In this document: positions 7,160-15,055 of the stretch, in pieces
How positions within the stretch are numbered: the first letter of the stretch is position 1
How the letters are laid out: every line of letters begins with the position of its first letter
DNA from: an uncultured Thiohalocapsa sp.
Lineage (GTDB): Bacteria; Pseudomonadota; Gammaproteobacteria; Chromatiales; Chromatiaceae
NCBI RefSeq assembly: GCF_913063425.1
Contig: NZ_CAJXYK010000013.1
Span: 1 to 64,000 of the forward strand
Length of the DNA stretch: 64,000 nucleotides
Direction of reading: 5' to 3'
Program-made: the position numbers and the translations under genes
The notes under the pieces: generated by a model
The model's input: the letters and a program-made list of their open reading frames with translations, nothing else
What the model was told of the DNA's origin: nothing
Databases searched by the model: none

Positions 7160-8299
7160 CTAGTCGCGGCGTGTTTGCCGGGCAAGCTCACGCGTGCGCC
7201 CCGCTGCCTCGATTAAAGCTGGCGGTACCTTCTCGTGCAAGGTGTTGAGCCAAGCCGTGCTGTCGGCGCTGTCGATGGTGGGGATTGCGAGATCGAGCAG
7301 GATGTCGAAGTCGTCGATCTGCTCCATGATGGCTCGGCTCGTCGCCGCGACCTCTGGGCCGAAGCGCTTGTGGATGAGGCCGACCAGCATGTTGCAGCTC
7401 GAGTGCAGCTCTTCGAGGCGGGCGCGGCGCGCGGTCGTTTCCGGGTCCGGCTGCTCGCGCAGCCCGAAGAAGCGATCCGGCGTGGCTGTGTATTCGTGCT
7501 GGAGCAGTGCCAGGGAAGTGATGCCGATGCCGTGCTCGCGGATGGTGGCGCGCAGTTGCTCCAGTTGCTTGCGCTGCCACGCGTTTTCATCCGGATGTGC
7601 AATCGCGTCCGCCGGCGTTGTCAGCACATCGGTTCCGTCGCGCTCGCACAGCTCGATGGCCACCTGGTCGATCCGGAACGGGTCTTGTGGGTCGATCCAG
7701 AAGAAGAATCGATAGCGGTAGTCGATATCCCATGACGGCTCCCAGTCGCCGGCGAGCGAGCCCATGTCCCCGGCATGCGTCGGCTGGGTGAGGTACTGCA
7801 GCCAACTCAGCAGGTCCAGGCGCAGCCCATAGTCCTGCCAGGGGCGCAGGTACGCTGCCGTGGCAATGAAGCCTCGGACCCTTTGCAACAGGGGGTCGGA
7901 CTGTGGCGGGATCTCGAAGGGGCGCTCGGCCATGGCCGCATCGAGAGCGAAGCGCACATGGGCATCCGGCGGCTGCCGGCGCCCCTGCACGTCGAGTCCG
8001 CGCCAGCGCTCACGCTGCGCTTCGTCTGACGCGCGCTGCAGCAGGAACAGGAAGGCGCCGATTGCGAAATGCGGCGGTAGGCGCGCGTGCAGGTTGCCGA
8101 GCTGCTCGCGCAGCAGTCGGTCGAGCCATTCGACGGGCAGGCGATTGCTGTGCTGGTGCAGGCGGCCTTGGAACAACACATATTCCTCAAGCGCATTTTC
8201 CGGCGTACCGTCGCCCCATTTGTAGAATCGCATGGCGAGGGACAGCATTCCGGTGTCCGGTGCAATGACGTAGTAGTCGTACCAGGCGCGTGTTGACAT
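7160..8299 (-). CDS. Conserved hypothetical protein, 379 residues
   Basis: Function not recognised. The start MSTRAWYDYYVIAPDTGMLS at 8299 was chosen because the frame upstream of it runs through REP sequence. Visible features are many aromatic residues in the first 40, a predicted helical LRRQL-type region (LDRLLREQLGNLHARLPPHF), a central segment WDIDYRYRFFFWIDPQDPFR and a helical, charged C-terminus. There is no signal peptide or membrane helix. The codons are those of a real gene and the frame is intact, unlike most of its neighbours. Confidence 0.65.
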   Translation of the reverse strand: MSTRAWYDYYVIAPDTGMLSLAMRFYKWGDGTPENALEEYVLFQGRLHQHSNRLPVEWLDRLLREQLGNLHARLPPHFAIGAFLFLLQRASDEAQRERWRGLDVQGRRQPPDAHVRFALDAAMAERPFEIPPQSDPLLQRVRGFIATAAYLRPWQDYGLRLDLLSWLQYLTQPTHAGDMGSLAGDWEPSWDIDYRYRFFFWIDPQDPFRIDQVAIELCERDGTDVLTTPADAIAHPDENAWQRKQLEQLRATIREHGIGITSLALLQHEYTATPDRFFGLREQPDPETTARRARLEELHSSCNMLVGLIHKRFGPEVAATSRAIMEQIDDFDILLDLAIPTIDSADSTAWLNTLHEKVPPALIEAAGRTRELARQTRRD

Positions 8300-8340
8300 G
8301 GCAGTGACGCTGAAGTGTTGCGAGTGGCGCCGTCGTGGCT

Positions 8341-8450
8341 GTGGAGCGGCTTTCGGCCGGTGCGCTGCGCCGGTGGCGCCGCCAGGTCTGTCGCGGCAGG
8401 GATGCCCTCTCACAGGACGCGCCAGCGGCTGTGGGAGCGGCCTCTGCAGC
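8341..8450. repeat. REP elements (pair plus single arm)
   Basis: A degenerate left arm at 8341 (GTGGAGCGGCTTTCGGCC), a right arm ending at 8415 (TCGCGGCAGGGATGCCCTCT) and a further GTGGGAGCGGCCTCTG at 8431. More diverged than the other copies. Confidence 0.7.
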
Positions 8451-8509
8451 GTTTGATCCATTGACCGGCGGCGATGGACGGGCCGATGCGGCGTTGCCGG
8501 TGCGGGCAG

Positions 8510-8812
8510 TCAGTCTTTGGGCGCAGGGTGCTCGCGCAGCCAGGCTTTTGGGTCTGCCGGGGTGCTGCCGAGGTGCGGGACCTCGGACGGCTCGCCGCGC
8601 TGGGTGCTGGTGAAGGCGGTATCGTGCTCGCTCTTGCTGTCGGCGCTGTGCATGCCAAGCTCGTGTTCGGGTGACTCGGCTTGCGTGATGCGCGCGGTCA
8701 CCTGCGCCAAGCGCGCCTCCATTGCCGCGAAGGCGTCGGCGATGATCCGCGCGCGGGTGTCGTCGTCCTTGGCTTCGGTGAGCTGTATGTAGACTTGGAG
8801 GGCGATGCTCAT
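8510..8812 (-). CDS. Chimera: coiled-coil family head fused to Rpn/DUF4351 tail
   Basis: 100 residues. Residues 1-50 (MSIALQVYIQLTEAKDDDTR, ARIIADAFAAMEARLAQVTA) match the head of the coiled-coil family. The last 35 (TQRGEPSEVPHLGSTPADPK, AWLREHPAPKD) match the end of the Rpn-type pseudogene at 958-1571. Both the coiled coil and the nuclease are absent. AGGAG lies 9 bases before the ATG at 8812, so it may still be translated. DNA from 8460 to 8565 is nearly identical to 905-1010. It is either a degraded joint or a new small gene. Confidence 0.6.
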   Translation of the reverse strand: MSIALQVYIQLTEAKDDDTRARIIADAFAAMEARLAQVTARITQAESPEHELGMHSADSKSEHDTAFTSTQRGEPSEVPHLGSTPADPKAWLREHPAPKD

Positions 8813-8867
8813 TTGGGGCTCCTGGAGTAGCGGTTGCGAAGCACGGCGGTAAGTGTAGAAGGGCGTT

Positions 8868-8891
8868 GTCGCGGCAGGTATGCCGCTTTCA
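8868..8891. repeat. REP half-site
   Basis: A single GCAT-type arm, TCGCGGCAGGTATGCCGCTT then TCAC, between two members of the coiled-coil family. Confidence 0.7.
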
Positions 8892-8907
8892 CGGCGACCG
8901 TTGAGGG

Positions 8908-9477
8908 TCAGGCAATCAGCAGGTCCGCCAACTTGAACACGGCGCCGAGCACGGCGAGGCCGCCGAGCAGCCAACGGGTTTGTGCCGCCATGGCCTTGTG
9001 CAGATTGACCTCCACCTGCTTGATCTGGAGCTCGACGCCTTTGATTTTCTCCTCGAGGCGGGCTTCCACCTCTCGGATCTGAAGCTCGACGGCCTTGATG
9101 TCCTGCTGCAGCCGCGCCTCGACTTCTTTGATGTCCTTCTGCAGGCGCGCTTCGACCTCTCGGATCTGGAGCTCGACGGCTTTGATGTCCTGCTGCAGGC
9201 GCGCCTCTACCTCTCGGATCTGGAGCTCGACGGCCTTGATGTCCTGCTGCAGGCGCGCTTCGACTTCTTTGATGTCCTGCTGCAGGCGCGCCTCGACTTC
9301 TTTGATTTCCTTCTGCAATCGCAGCTCTGATTCGCGCACGTGGCCCTGCGTGGCGAGGTCGTTGAGCTGCCCAAAGCGGGCGTCGAGCGCGTCGAAGGCG
9401 TCGGCGATGAGGCGGGCACGTTCCCTGTCATCCGAGGTTTCGGTGAGCTTGGCGTAGAGGTCGAGGGCGGCGCTCAT
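8908..9477 (-). CDS. Coiled-coil protein with C-terminal membrane anchor, paralogue
   Basis: 189 residues, same family as 5910-6395. Head MSAALDLYAKLTETSDDRER; then units in the order 11-11-18-18-11-18-18 residues (the paralogue has 11-11-18-18-18); then the membrane segment LLGGLAVLGAVFKLADLLI. The 18-residue unit is an 11-residue unit plus one heptad (ELQIREV), so the coil mixes hendecad and heptad pitch. The DNA repeats allow unit gain and loss by slippage or recombination. Function unknown; the layout suggests membrane-tethered oligomers. Confidence 0.75.
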   Translation of the reverse strand: MSAALDLYAKLTETSDDRERARLIADAFDALDARFGQLNDLATQGHVRESELRLQKEIKEVEARLQQDIKEVEARLQQDIKAVELQIREVEARLQQDIKAVELQIREVEARLQKDIKEVEARLQQDIKAVELQIREVEARLEEKIKGVELQIKQVEVNLHKAMAAQTRWLLGGLAVLGAVFKLADLLIA

Positions 9478-9584
9478 GGTCGTACGCTTCGGTTCGGCGT
9501 CAGTGGCGGTGCATCATAGCATCCTGTCGGCGCAGCAGTTTTCGGCCGGTTTGCCATGCGTCGAGCACGCGGGCAGGCGGCCTG

Positions 9585-9691
9585 TCGCGGCAGGAATGCC
9601 GCTCCCAGGCGGCGCCGGTGCCGCTGTGGGAGCGGCCTCTGGCCGCGACCTGGGCCGGGCTGTGGCGGTCGCGGCCGGAATGCCGCTCCCA
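9585..9691. repeat. Three REP arms
   Basis: A right-type arm at 9585 (TCGCGGCAGGAATGCCGCTC), a left-type arm at 9627 (GTGGGAGCGGCCTCTGGCCG) and a right-type arm at 9669 (TCGCGGCCGGAATGCCGCTC). They lie between the coiled-coil gene and wbpD. Confidence 0.9.
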
Positions 9692-9730
9692 CCGGCGCAT
9701 GGGGCCTTGCAGCGAGCCTGACCCTGCCCG

Positions 9731-10321
9731 TCACGCCTCCAGCAGCACCACCTCGCCGCCGCGCAGCTGGTAGCGCTCGCCGGTATGGGGGCAGGTGGCC
9801 TCTGCGGCGCCGGTGAGGGGCAAGTTGAGCTGCTCGCCGAAGCGGCTCATCCAGCCGGCGTGGCGGGCGGGCACGCCCAGCACCAGGGCGAAGTTCGGTA
9901 CATCCCGCGTGACCACGGCGCCGGCGCCGACGAAGGCATGCCGGCCGATGGTGACGCCGCAGACGATGGTGCAGTTGGCGCCGAGGGTGGCGCCGCGGCG
10001 GACCAGGGTGTCGCGGTACTCGTCCTTGCGGCTGATGGCTGCGCGGGGGTTGTAGACGTTGGTGAAGACCATGCTCGGGCCGCAGAAGACATCGTCTTCC
10101 AGCGAGACGTTGTCATACACCGAGACGTTGTTTTGGATCCTGACGTTGCTGCCGATACGCACGCGGTTGCCGACGTAGACGTTCTGCCCGAGGCTGCATC
10201 CGGCACCGATGACGGCGCCGGCGCAGACGTGCACCCAGTGCCAGATGCGGGTGCCGGCGCCGATGGCGGCGCCCGCGTCGATGATGGCGGTGGGATGGGC
10301 GGTGTAGGGGGCGTCCGTCAT
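9731..10321 (-). CDS. wbpD: UDP-2,3-diamino-sugar N-acetyltransferase (WbpD family)
   Basis: 196 residues, a left-handed beta-helix acetyltransferase: hexapeptide repeats run from [20 protein letters not shown] through [20 protein letters not shown] to [20 protein letters not shown]. WbpD acetylates the 3-amino group of UDP-2-acetamido-3-amino-2,3-dideoxyglucuronate with acetyl-CoA, for surface polysaccharides. The WbpB-like gene upstream on the same strand catalyses the oxidation two steps earlier. The aminotransferase WbpE is not in the window. Length is normal for the family. Confidence 0.85.
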   Translation of the reverse strand: MTDAPYTAHPTAIIDAGAAIGAGTRIWHWVHVCAGAVIGAGCSLGQNVYVGNRVRIGSNVRIQNNVSVYDNVSLEDDVFCGPSMVFTNVYNPRAAISRKDEYRDTLVRRGATLGANCTIVCGVTIGRHAFVGAGAVVTRDVPNFALVLGVPARHAGWMSRFGEQLNLPLTGAAEATCPHTGERYQLRGGEVVLLEA

Positions 10322-10386
10322 GGCCTGGGCAGTGCTTGGTACCGATCGCGCGTTTGCGGATGGCCGGGCACCTCATGATACGCGTC

Positions 10387-10411
10387 TGTGGGAGCGGCAT
10401 CCTTGCTGCGA
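10387..10411. repeat. REP, single copy between wbpB and wbpD
   Basis: TGTGGGAGCGGCATCCTTGC then TGCGA, the same variant as at 7062, in the 150-base gap of the two-gene unit. This is the right-most REP I found in the window. Confidence 0.75.
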
Positions 10412-10471
10412 CGGCAACGGCAGGCTGTGCTGCGGCGGCGGCGTGGCCGGTGGCCGCTGCCACGCAGGCAC

Positions 10472-11527
10472 TCAATACTCCAGCGGCAGTGATACCTTGC
10501 GGCCATCCCGGGCGGACAGATAGGCAGCGATGAGCAGCTCCAGGGAGCGCAGCCCCTCGCGACCGTCGGTGGCGGCGTCCGCCTGGCCCTTGAGGGTGGC
10601 GATGACGTTTTCGTAGTAGGGCAGGTGGCCCTGGCCGTAGACGGACTGGGTCTGGTAGTTGGCCTGCTCCACCAGCTCATCGTCCGGGTCGCTGTCTGCA
10701 AAGGCCCAGTGGTCGAAGCGGTTGACGGCGACGCCACCCAGGCGGGCGGTGCCCTTCTCGCCGAGCAGGGTGATGGAGCCTTCCAGGTTCTTGGGATAGG
10801 TCAGCATGGTGACGGCCATGGTGCCGAGCGCACCGGAGCGCCATTCCAGGTTCATGACGGCGGTATCCTCCACCTCGATGCGGCGGGCGAGGGTGCCGGT
10901 CATGGCCTGCACGCTCTTCACCGGGCCCACCAGCCAGTCCAGCAGGTCCACGTAGTGGCTCGCCTGGTTCATGAGCGCGCCGCCGTCGAACTCCCAGGTG
11001 CCGCGCCAGCTGCTGCTGTCGTAATAATCCTGCGGGCGGGTCCAGAAGACATTCACCTGCACCAGGTAGAGCCGCCCGAAGCGCCCCTTGCGCACGGTGC
11101 GCCGCAGCAGCTCCAGCGTCGGGTTGTGCCGGTTCTGCTTGACCACGAACAGCCGGCGGTCGGCGCCGTCGAAGGCGGCCACCATGCGCTTGCCGTCCTG
11201 CCAGTGGGTGGCCATGGGCTTTTCGGTGATCACATGGCGGCCGGCCTCGGCGCAGCGGATGGCCTCGGTGGGATGCAGGCCGCTCGGGGTGCAGAGCGCG
11301 ATGACGTCGGCATCGGAGTGATCCAGCACATCGCTCAGCTCCCGGTAGGTCTCCGCGCCGGTTGCCTGCGCGACGCGGGCGCGGGCGTCGGCGTCGGTAT
11401 CGCACACGGCCACCAGCTCCATGTGCTCGGCATGGTGGCGGGCGGCGTCGATGTGTCGCTGCGCGATCCGCCCACAGCCGACGATGGCAAGCCTGATCTT
11501 ACGCTGCTCCGGGATGATGGGGACCAC
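10472..11527 (-). CDS. wbpB: UDP-N-acetylglucosaminuronate 3-dehydrogenase (WbpB, Gfo/Idh/MocA family)
   Basis: 351 residues. An N-terminal Rossmann fold (IRLAIVGCGRIAQRHIDAAR) binds NAD; the EKPMAT motif near residue 101 holds the family lysine; the second half is the alpha/beta substrate domain (FDGGALMNQASHYVDLLDWL). WbpB oxidises C3 of UDP-GlcNAcA ahead of transamination. The start is a GTG at 11527 with CAGGAG 7-8 bases upstream; no ATG is better placed. Probably transcribed with wbpD. Confidence 0.85.
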   Translation of the reverse strand: MVPIIPEQRKIRLAIVGCGRIAQRHIDAARHHAEHMELVAVCDTDADARARVAQATGAETYRELSDVLDHSDADVIALCTPSGLHPTEAIRCAEAGRHVITEKPMATHWQDGKRMVAAFDGADRRLFVVKQNRHNPTLELLRRTVRKGRFGRLYLVQVNVFWTRPQDYYDSSSWRGTWEFDGGALMNQASHYVDLLDWLVGPVKSVQAMTGTLARRIEVEDTAVMNLEWRSGALGTMAVTMLTYPKNLEGSITLLGEKGTARLGGVAVNRFDHWAFADSDPDDELVEQANYQTQSVYGQGHLPYYENVIATLKGQADAATDGREGLRSLELLIAAYLSARDGRKVSLPLEY

Positions 11528-11728
11528 GGCCGGCTCCTGTGCGTCTTGGGAGGGCTGCCGATCAGAGAATACGTGTACTCACCGATCAGTTTCCCCTTAG
11601 TGTTGCACAGGTGAGAAGCTTTCCGGGGTGCGGCATCCAAGGTCCGGGAAGCGGTGCACGAAACAGGTCCGAAAATCACGGGAACAAATTACGGGGATTA
11701 TTTGGGGGGACGGTGTATTGATCTCACT

Positions 11729-11812
11729 AATAACGGGGACGGTATATCGATCTCCGGGATGGTGTGTAGCAATAACGGGGACGGTATATTGATCTCCGGG
11801 ATGGTGTGTAGC
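11729..11812. repeat. 42-base direct repeat, two copies
   Basis: Units start at 11729 and 11771 (AATAACGGGGACGGTATAT, then GATCTCCGGGATGGTGTGTA). They differ at one or two positions. Each contains one right-facing end motif. Confidence 0.85.
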
Positions 11813-11827
11813 AGAGTTAGATATACC

Positions 11828-11881
11828 GTCCCCCGATTCAGTCCCCCGATTCGGTCCCCCGATTCGGCGTACCCCGATTCG
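11828..11881. repeat. 13-base tandem repeat GTCCCCCGATTCG
   Basis: Units at 11828, 11841 and 11854, with a degenerate fourth ending at 11881. Lies between inverted transposase-end motifs. Confidence 0.85.
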
Positions 11882-11915
11882 GTGTGGAGGTAAGTTAAAT
11901 ACACTGTCCCCTTAC

Positions 11916-12211
11916 TCTGGTGCTGGTGCGGGTCATTAAGGTGGCGAAGCACCAGGACGCTCGCTGGCGCATGGGAGCTTGCGGCAGATCGCTTCGAGGG
12001 TGCACGACGGTGGTTTGCTCTTGGGCATACCCGGACACGGTCTTCCACCGTGCAGACAGTGCGCCCTCACGGACGTACGGGCGCCGACTGTCGGTCGGCG
12101 AGGCCCGCGGCGGCAGTGCGATGCCCAGGGCACGCACCCCGCAGGCTTCCGGTATCCGACGACTCCGCTCGGCATTATCGGCTGTGAGGATGCTGACTAT
12201 TGGTCTGGGGC
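11916..12211. other. Intergenic stretch without a recognisable gene
   Basis: No frame here resembles a protein family. Open frames on both strands are short or overlap the repeat cluster. It separates the repeat zone from the succinate dehydrogenase operon. Confidence 0.5.
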
Positions 12212-12240
12212 TCTTGTGGTACGGGCAGGGCGGCTATAGT
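12212..12240 (+). promoter_or_regulatory. Candidate sigma-70 promoter for sdhCDAB
   Basis: A -10 box TATAGT (12235-12240) lies 17 bases from a poor -35 box TCTTGT (12212-12217), 187 bases before the sdhC ATG. The -10 is good and the -35 weak, as in many activated promoters. Confidence 0.35.
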
Positions 12241-12426
12241 CTGCTGCGATGCACAAATCCGGCGCCGCGCAGGCGCTCGGGGCCGGTTGCGGCGCGTACC
12301 CACGCACAGAGACCGGATAAACTCACCGGTCTCCGACGGCCGCCGGCGGCAAAACCAACAGCCTGCGGCGCGGTCACACCATCTGGAGACGGCGGCGGCA
12401 ACCGTCGCCGCACTGCTGAGGACACA

Positions 12427-12804
12427 ATGACAACGAGCCGACCCGTTTTCCTGGAGCTGTGGCACATCCGCCTGCCGATTCCGGCGGTGGTGTCCATCCT
12501 GCACCGCATCAGCGGCGTGCTGATGGTGCTGTCCATTCCCGTCTTCGCCTGGCTCTTCGCACAGGCGCTGGCGAGCCCGGCAGGCTTCGCGGCGTCCGCG
12601 GCCTTCCTGACGCATCCACTGGTGCAGCTGGGGCTGTTGGTGATGGCCTGGGCGCTGCTGCATCACCTGATCGCCGGTATCCGCTATCTGGTCATCGATC
12701 TCGGCATCGGCGTGGACCGACCCACCGCGCGCAGCACGGCCTGGACGGCGCTGACGGCGGCACTGGCGCTGACGGTGGTCGTGGCCGGGGGGATGCTGCT
12801 GTGA
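12427..12804 (+). CDS. sdhC: Succinate dehydrogenase cytochrome b556 subunit
   Basis: 125 residues with three membrane helices; anchors the SDH complex in the inner membrane and helps bind haem b and ubiquinone. LHRISGV (near residue 24) is the quinone-site motif and HHLIAGIRYLVIDLG carries the haem-ligand His. TGAGGA lies 7 bases before the ATG. First gene of sdhCDAB-sdhE; the end overlaps sdhD by 4 bases. Confidence 0.93.
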   Translation: MTTSRPVFLELWHIRLPIPAVVSILHRISGVLMVLSIPVFAWLFAQALASPAGFAASAAFLTHPLVQLGLLVMAWALLHHLIAGIRYLVIDLGIGVDRPTARSTAWTALTAALALTVVVAGGMLL

Positions 12805-13145
12805 GCCGCCGCGCCTCCGGACTCAAGGCCTGGTTCCTGCAGCGGGCCACGGCTGTCTACCTCGGCCTCTTCGGCGTCTATCTGGCGCTCTATTTCATGC
12901 TTGCGACCCCGGCGGGCCACGCCGAGCTGGTGGCCTGGGTGGCGAGCCCCTGGGTGGCACTCGGGCTGCTCTTGTTCATCCCCATCCTGCTGGCGCACGC
13001 CTGGGTGGGCATCCGCGACGTGCTCATGGACTACATGAAGCCCATTGCGCTCAGGGCGACGGCCATGACGCTGGTGGGCTTCGTGTTCCTGGCCGCCGGG
13101 CTCTGGGCGGCGCAGGCCGTCATCGCCGCCCGCGCATTCCAATAA
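12801..13145 (+). CDS. sdhD: Succinate dehydrogenase membrane anchor subunit
   Basis: 114 residues, three membrane helices. The GTG start overlaps the sdhC stop (GTGA), indicating translational coupling. HAWVGIRDVLMDYMKP contains the second haem-ligand His and the Asp-Tyr pair near the quinone site. With SdhC it forms the membrane half of complex II. Confidence 0.92.
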   Translation: MSRRASGLKAWFLQRATAVYLGLFGVYLALYFMLATPAGHAELVAWVASPWVALGLLLFIPILLAHAWVGIRDVLMDYMKPIALRATAMTLVGFVFLAAGLWAAQAVIAARAFQ

Positions 13146-13163
13146 CCACGGCTGGAGGTCCGC

Positions 13164-14927
13164 ATGCCCATCCCTCATCGCAAGTTCGACGCATTGATCA
13201 TCGGTGCCGGCGGCGCTGGACTCAACGCCGCGCTGCGCCTGGCCAGCGCCGACCTGCGCGTGGCCGTGGTGTCCAAGGTGTTTCCAACCCGCTCCCATAC
13301 CGTCGCGGCCCAGGGGGGTGTCAATGCGGCGCTCGCCAATGTGCTGCCGGACGACTGGCACTGGCACATGTTCGACACCGTCAAGGGCTCGGACTACCTG
13401 GGCGACCAGGACGCCATCGAGTACATGTGCCGCGAGGCCATCCCGACGGTGTACGAGCTGGAGCACGCGGGCGTGCCCTTCTCGCGCATCGACGACGGGC
13501 GCATCTACCAGCGCGCCTTCGGCGGGCAGAGCCAGAACTTCGGCGGCGACCAGGCGGCACGCACCTGTGCCGCGGCGGACCGCACCGGCCACGCCATTCT
13601 GCACACGCTGTATCAGCAGAACGTCCGTGCCCGCACGCACTTCTTCGACGAATACTTCGCCATCGACCTGATCCGGGACGAGGAGGGCGCTATCCTGGGC
13701 GCCCTGGTGCTGGAAATCGAGACCGGCGAGACCCTGATCATCGAGGCCAAGGCCACGCTGCTCGCCACCGGCGGCCACGGCCAGGTGTTCCGCACCACCA
13801 CCAATGCCTTCATCAACACCGGCGACGGCATGGCCATGGCGCTGCGCGCCGGCGTGCCGCTGATGGACATGGAGTTCTATCAGTTCCACCCCACCGGCGT
13901 CGCCGGCAAGGGCATGCTCATCACCGAGGGCGCCCGCGGCGAGGGCGGCTATCTGATCAACGGCGACGGCGAGCGCTTCATGGAGCGCTATGCCCCGCGG
14001 GCGCTGGACCTGGCCAGCCGCGACGTGGTGGCCCGCTCCATGGTGACCGAGATCCGGGAGGGCCGCGGCGCCGGGCCGGACAAGGATCACGTGATGCTGC
14101 GCCTGGATCACCTGGGCGCCGACGTGGTGCACCGCCGGCTGCCCGGCATCACGGACATCTGCCGCGTGTTCCTCGGCATCGACCCCGCGGAGCAGCCCAT
14201 TCCGGTGTTCCCGACGGCGCACTACGCCATGGGCGGCATCCCGACGGACCGCTACGCGCGGGTGGTGGCGCCGGCAAGGCACGGGCCGGAGGAGATCGTC
14301 CCGGGGCTCTACGCCGCCGGCGAATGCGCCTGCGTCTCGGTGCACGGCGCCAACCGGCTCGGCGGCAACTCGCTGCTGGACATCCTGGTGTTCGGCCGCG
14401 CCGCCGGCACGGACATTCTGGACTACGTCGCCGAGAACCCGAACCACCGGCCCATGCGCGAGGCCGACATCGAGCCCGCGCTGACGCGCCTCGGCCGCTG
14501 GGACCGCACCGGCGAGGGCGAGTCCGTGGCGGCCGTGAAGGCCGATTTGCGCAAGCTCATGGAGGACCACTGCGGGGTCTTCCGCGACGACGCCACCATG
14601 GCCGAGGGCGTGGAGAAGCTGAAAGCCCTGCGCGAGCGTGTTGAGCATGTGCGCCTGAAGGACCAGAGCCGCACCTTCAACACCGCCCGCATCGAGGCCC
14701 TGGAGCTCGACAACCTGGTGGACGTGGGTATGGCGACCCTGATGTCGGCCTACCACCGCCAGGAGAGCCGCGGCGCCCACTCACGGGTGGACTACCCGGA
14801 GCGCGACGACGAGCAGTGGATGAAGCACAGCCTCTACGCCCGCGACGGCGACAGCATGGACTACAAGCCCGTGCGCACCAAGCCGCTGACGGTGGAGAGC
14901 TTTCCGCCGAAGGCGAGGGTCTATTGA
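13164..14927 (+). CDS. sdhA: Succinate dehydrogenase flavoprotein subunit
   Basis: 587 residues, the usual length. Oxidises succinate to fumarate in the TCA cycle and passes electrons to Sdh[16 protein letters not shown] binds FAD; the His of [15 protein letters not shown] is the covalent flavin attachment site; HPTG and the Arg of [16 protein letters not shown] contribute to the active site; [13 protein letters not shown] is the C-terminal flavin motif. GGAGG precedes the ATG. Covalent flavinylation needs SdhE, encoded four genes on. Confidence 0.96.
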   Translation: MPIPHRKFDALIIGAGGAGLNAALRLASADLRVAVVSKVFPTRSHTVAAQGGVNAALANVLPDDWHWHMFDTVKGSDYLGDQDAIEYMCREAIPTVYELEHAGVPFSRIDDGRIYQRAFGGQSQNFGGDQAARTCAAADRTGHAILHTLYQQNVRARTHFFDEYFAIDLIRDEEGAILGALVLEIETGETLIIEAKATLLATGGHGQVFRTTTNAFINTGDGMAMALRAGVPLMDMEFYQFHPTGVAGKGMLITEGARGEGGYLINGDGERFMERYAPRALDLASRDVVARSMVTEIREGRGAGPDKDHVMLRLDHLGADVVHRRLPGITDICRVFLGIDPAEQPIPVFPTAHYAMGGIPTDRYARVVAPARHGPEEIVPGLYAAGECACVSVHGANRLGGNSLLDILVFGRAAGTDILDYVAENPNHRPMREADIEPALTRLGRWDRTGEGESVAAVKADLRKLMEDHCGVFRDDATMAEGVEKLKALRERVEHVRLKDQSRTFNTARIEALELDNLVDVGMATLMSAYHRQESRGAHSRVDYPERDDEQWMKHSLYARDGDSMDYKPVRTKPLTVESFPPKARVY

Positions 14928-15055
14928 GGACAGGGCCGAGGGCGGAGGGGTGAGGCAGGTCCCCCGCCAGCCCTCAGCCCTTCGTGCATCAAGCCGCCGC
15001 TGGGCAGATACGCTTCGCTTATCCGCTTTAAGACGCGAGAGCCGATCAAGTAAAC

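Larger units (their letters stand above)
11706..11915. repeat. Cluster of REP-transposase-like end motifs
   Basis: Five copies of a roughly 20-base motif: GGGGACGGTGTATTGATCTC (11706), GGGGACGGTATATCGATCTC (11735) and GGGGACGGTATATTGATCTC (11777) face right. Inverted copies end ATACCGTCCCC (near 11834) and ACACTGTCCCC (near 11910). This GGGGAC-rGTrTAy motif commonly borders REP-associated tyrosine transposase genes. No transposase is coded between or beside them, so this looks like the footprint of a lost element. Confidence 0.6.

Noticed and set aside
11700-11915. CRISPR array
   Set aside because: Repeats are 42 and 13 bases with no unique spacers between them, partly inverted, and no cas genes are near; they fit transposon ends better.
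12684-14780. 698-codon open frame on the minus strand across sdhA
   Set aside because: It is the antisense shadow of a certain gene in GC-rich DNA; its translation is His/Gly/Ala-rich and has no family look.
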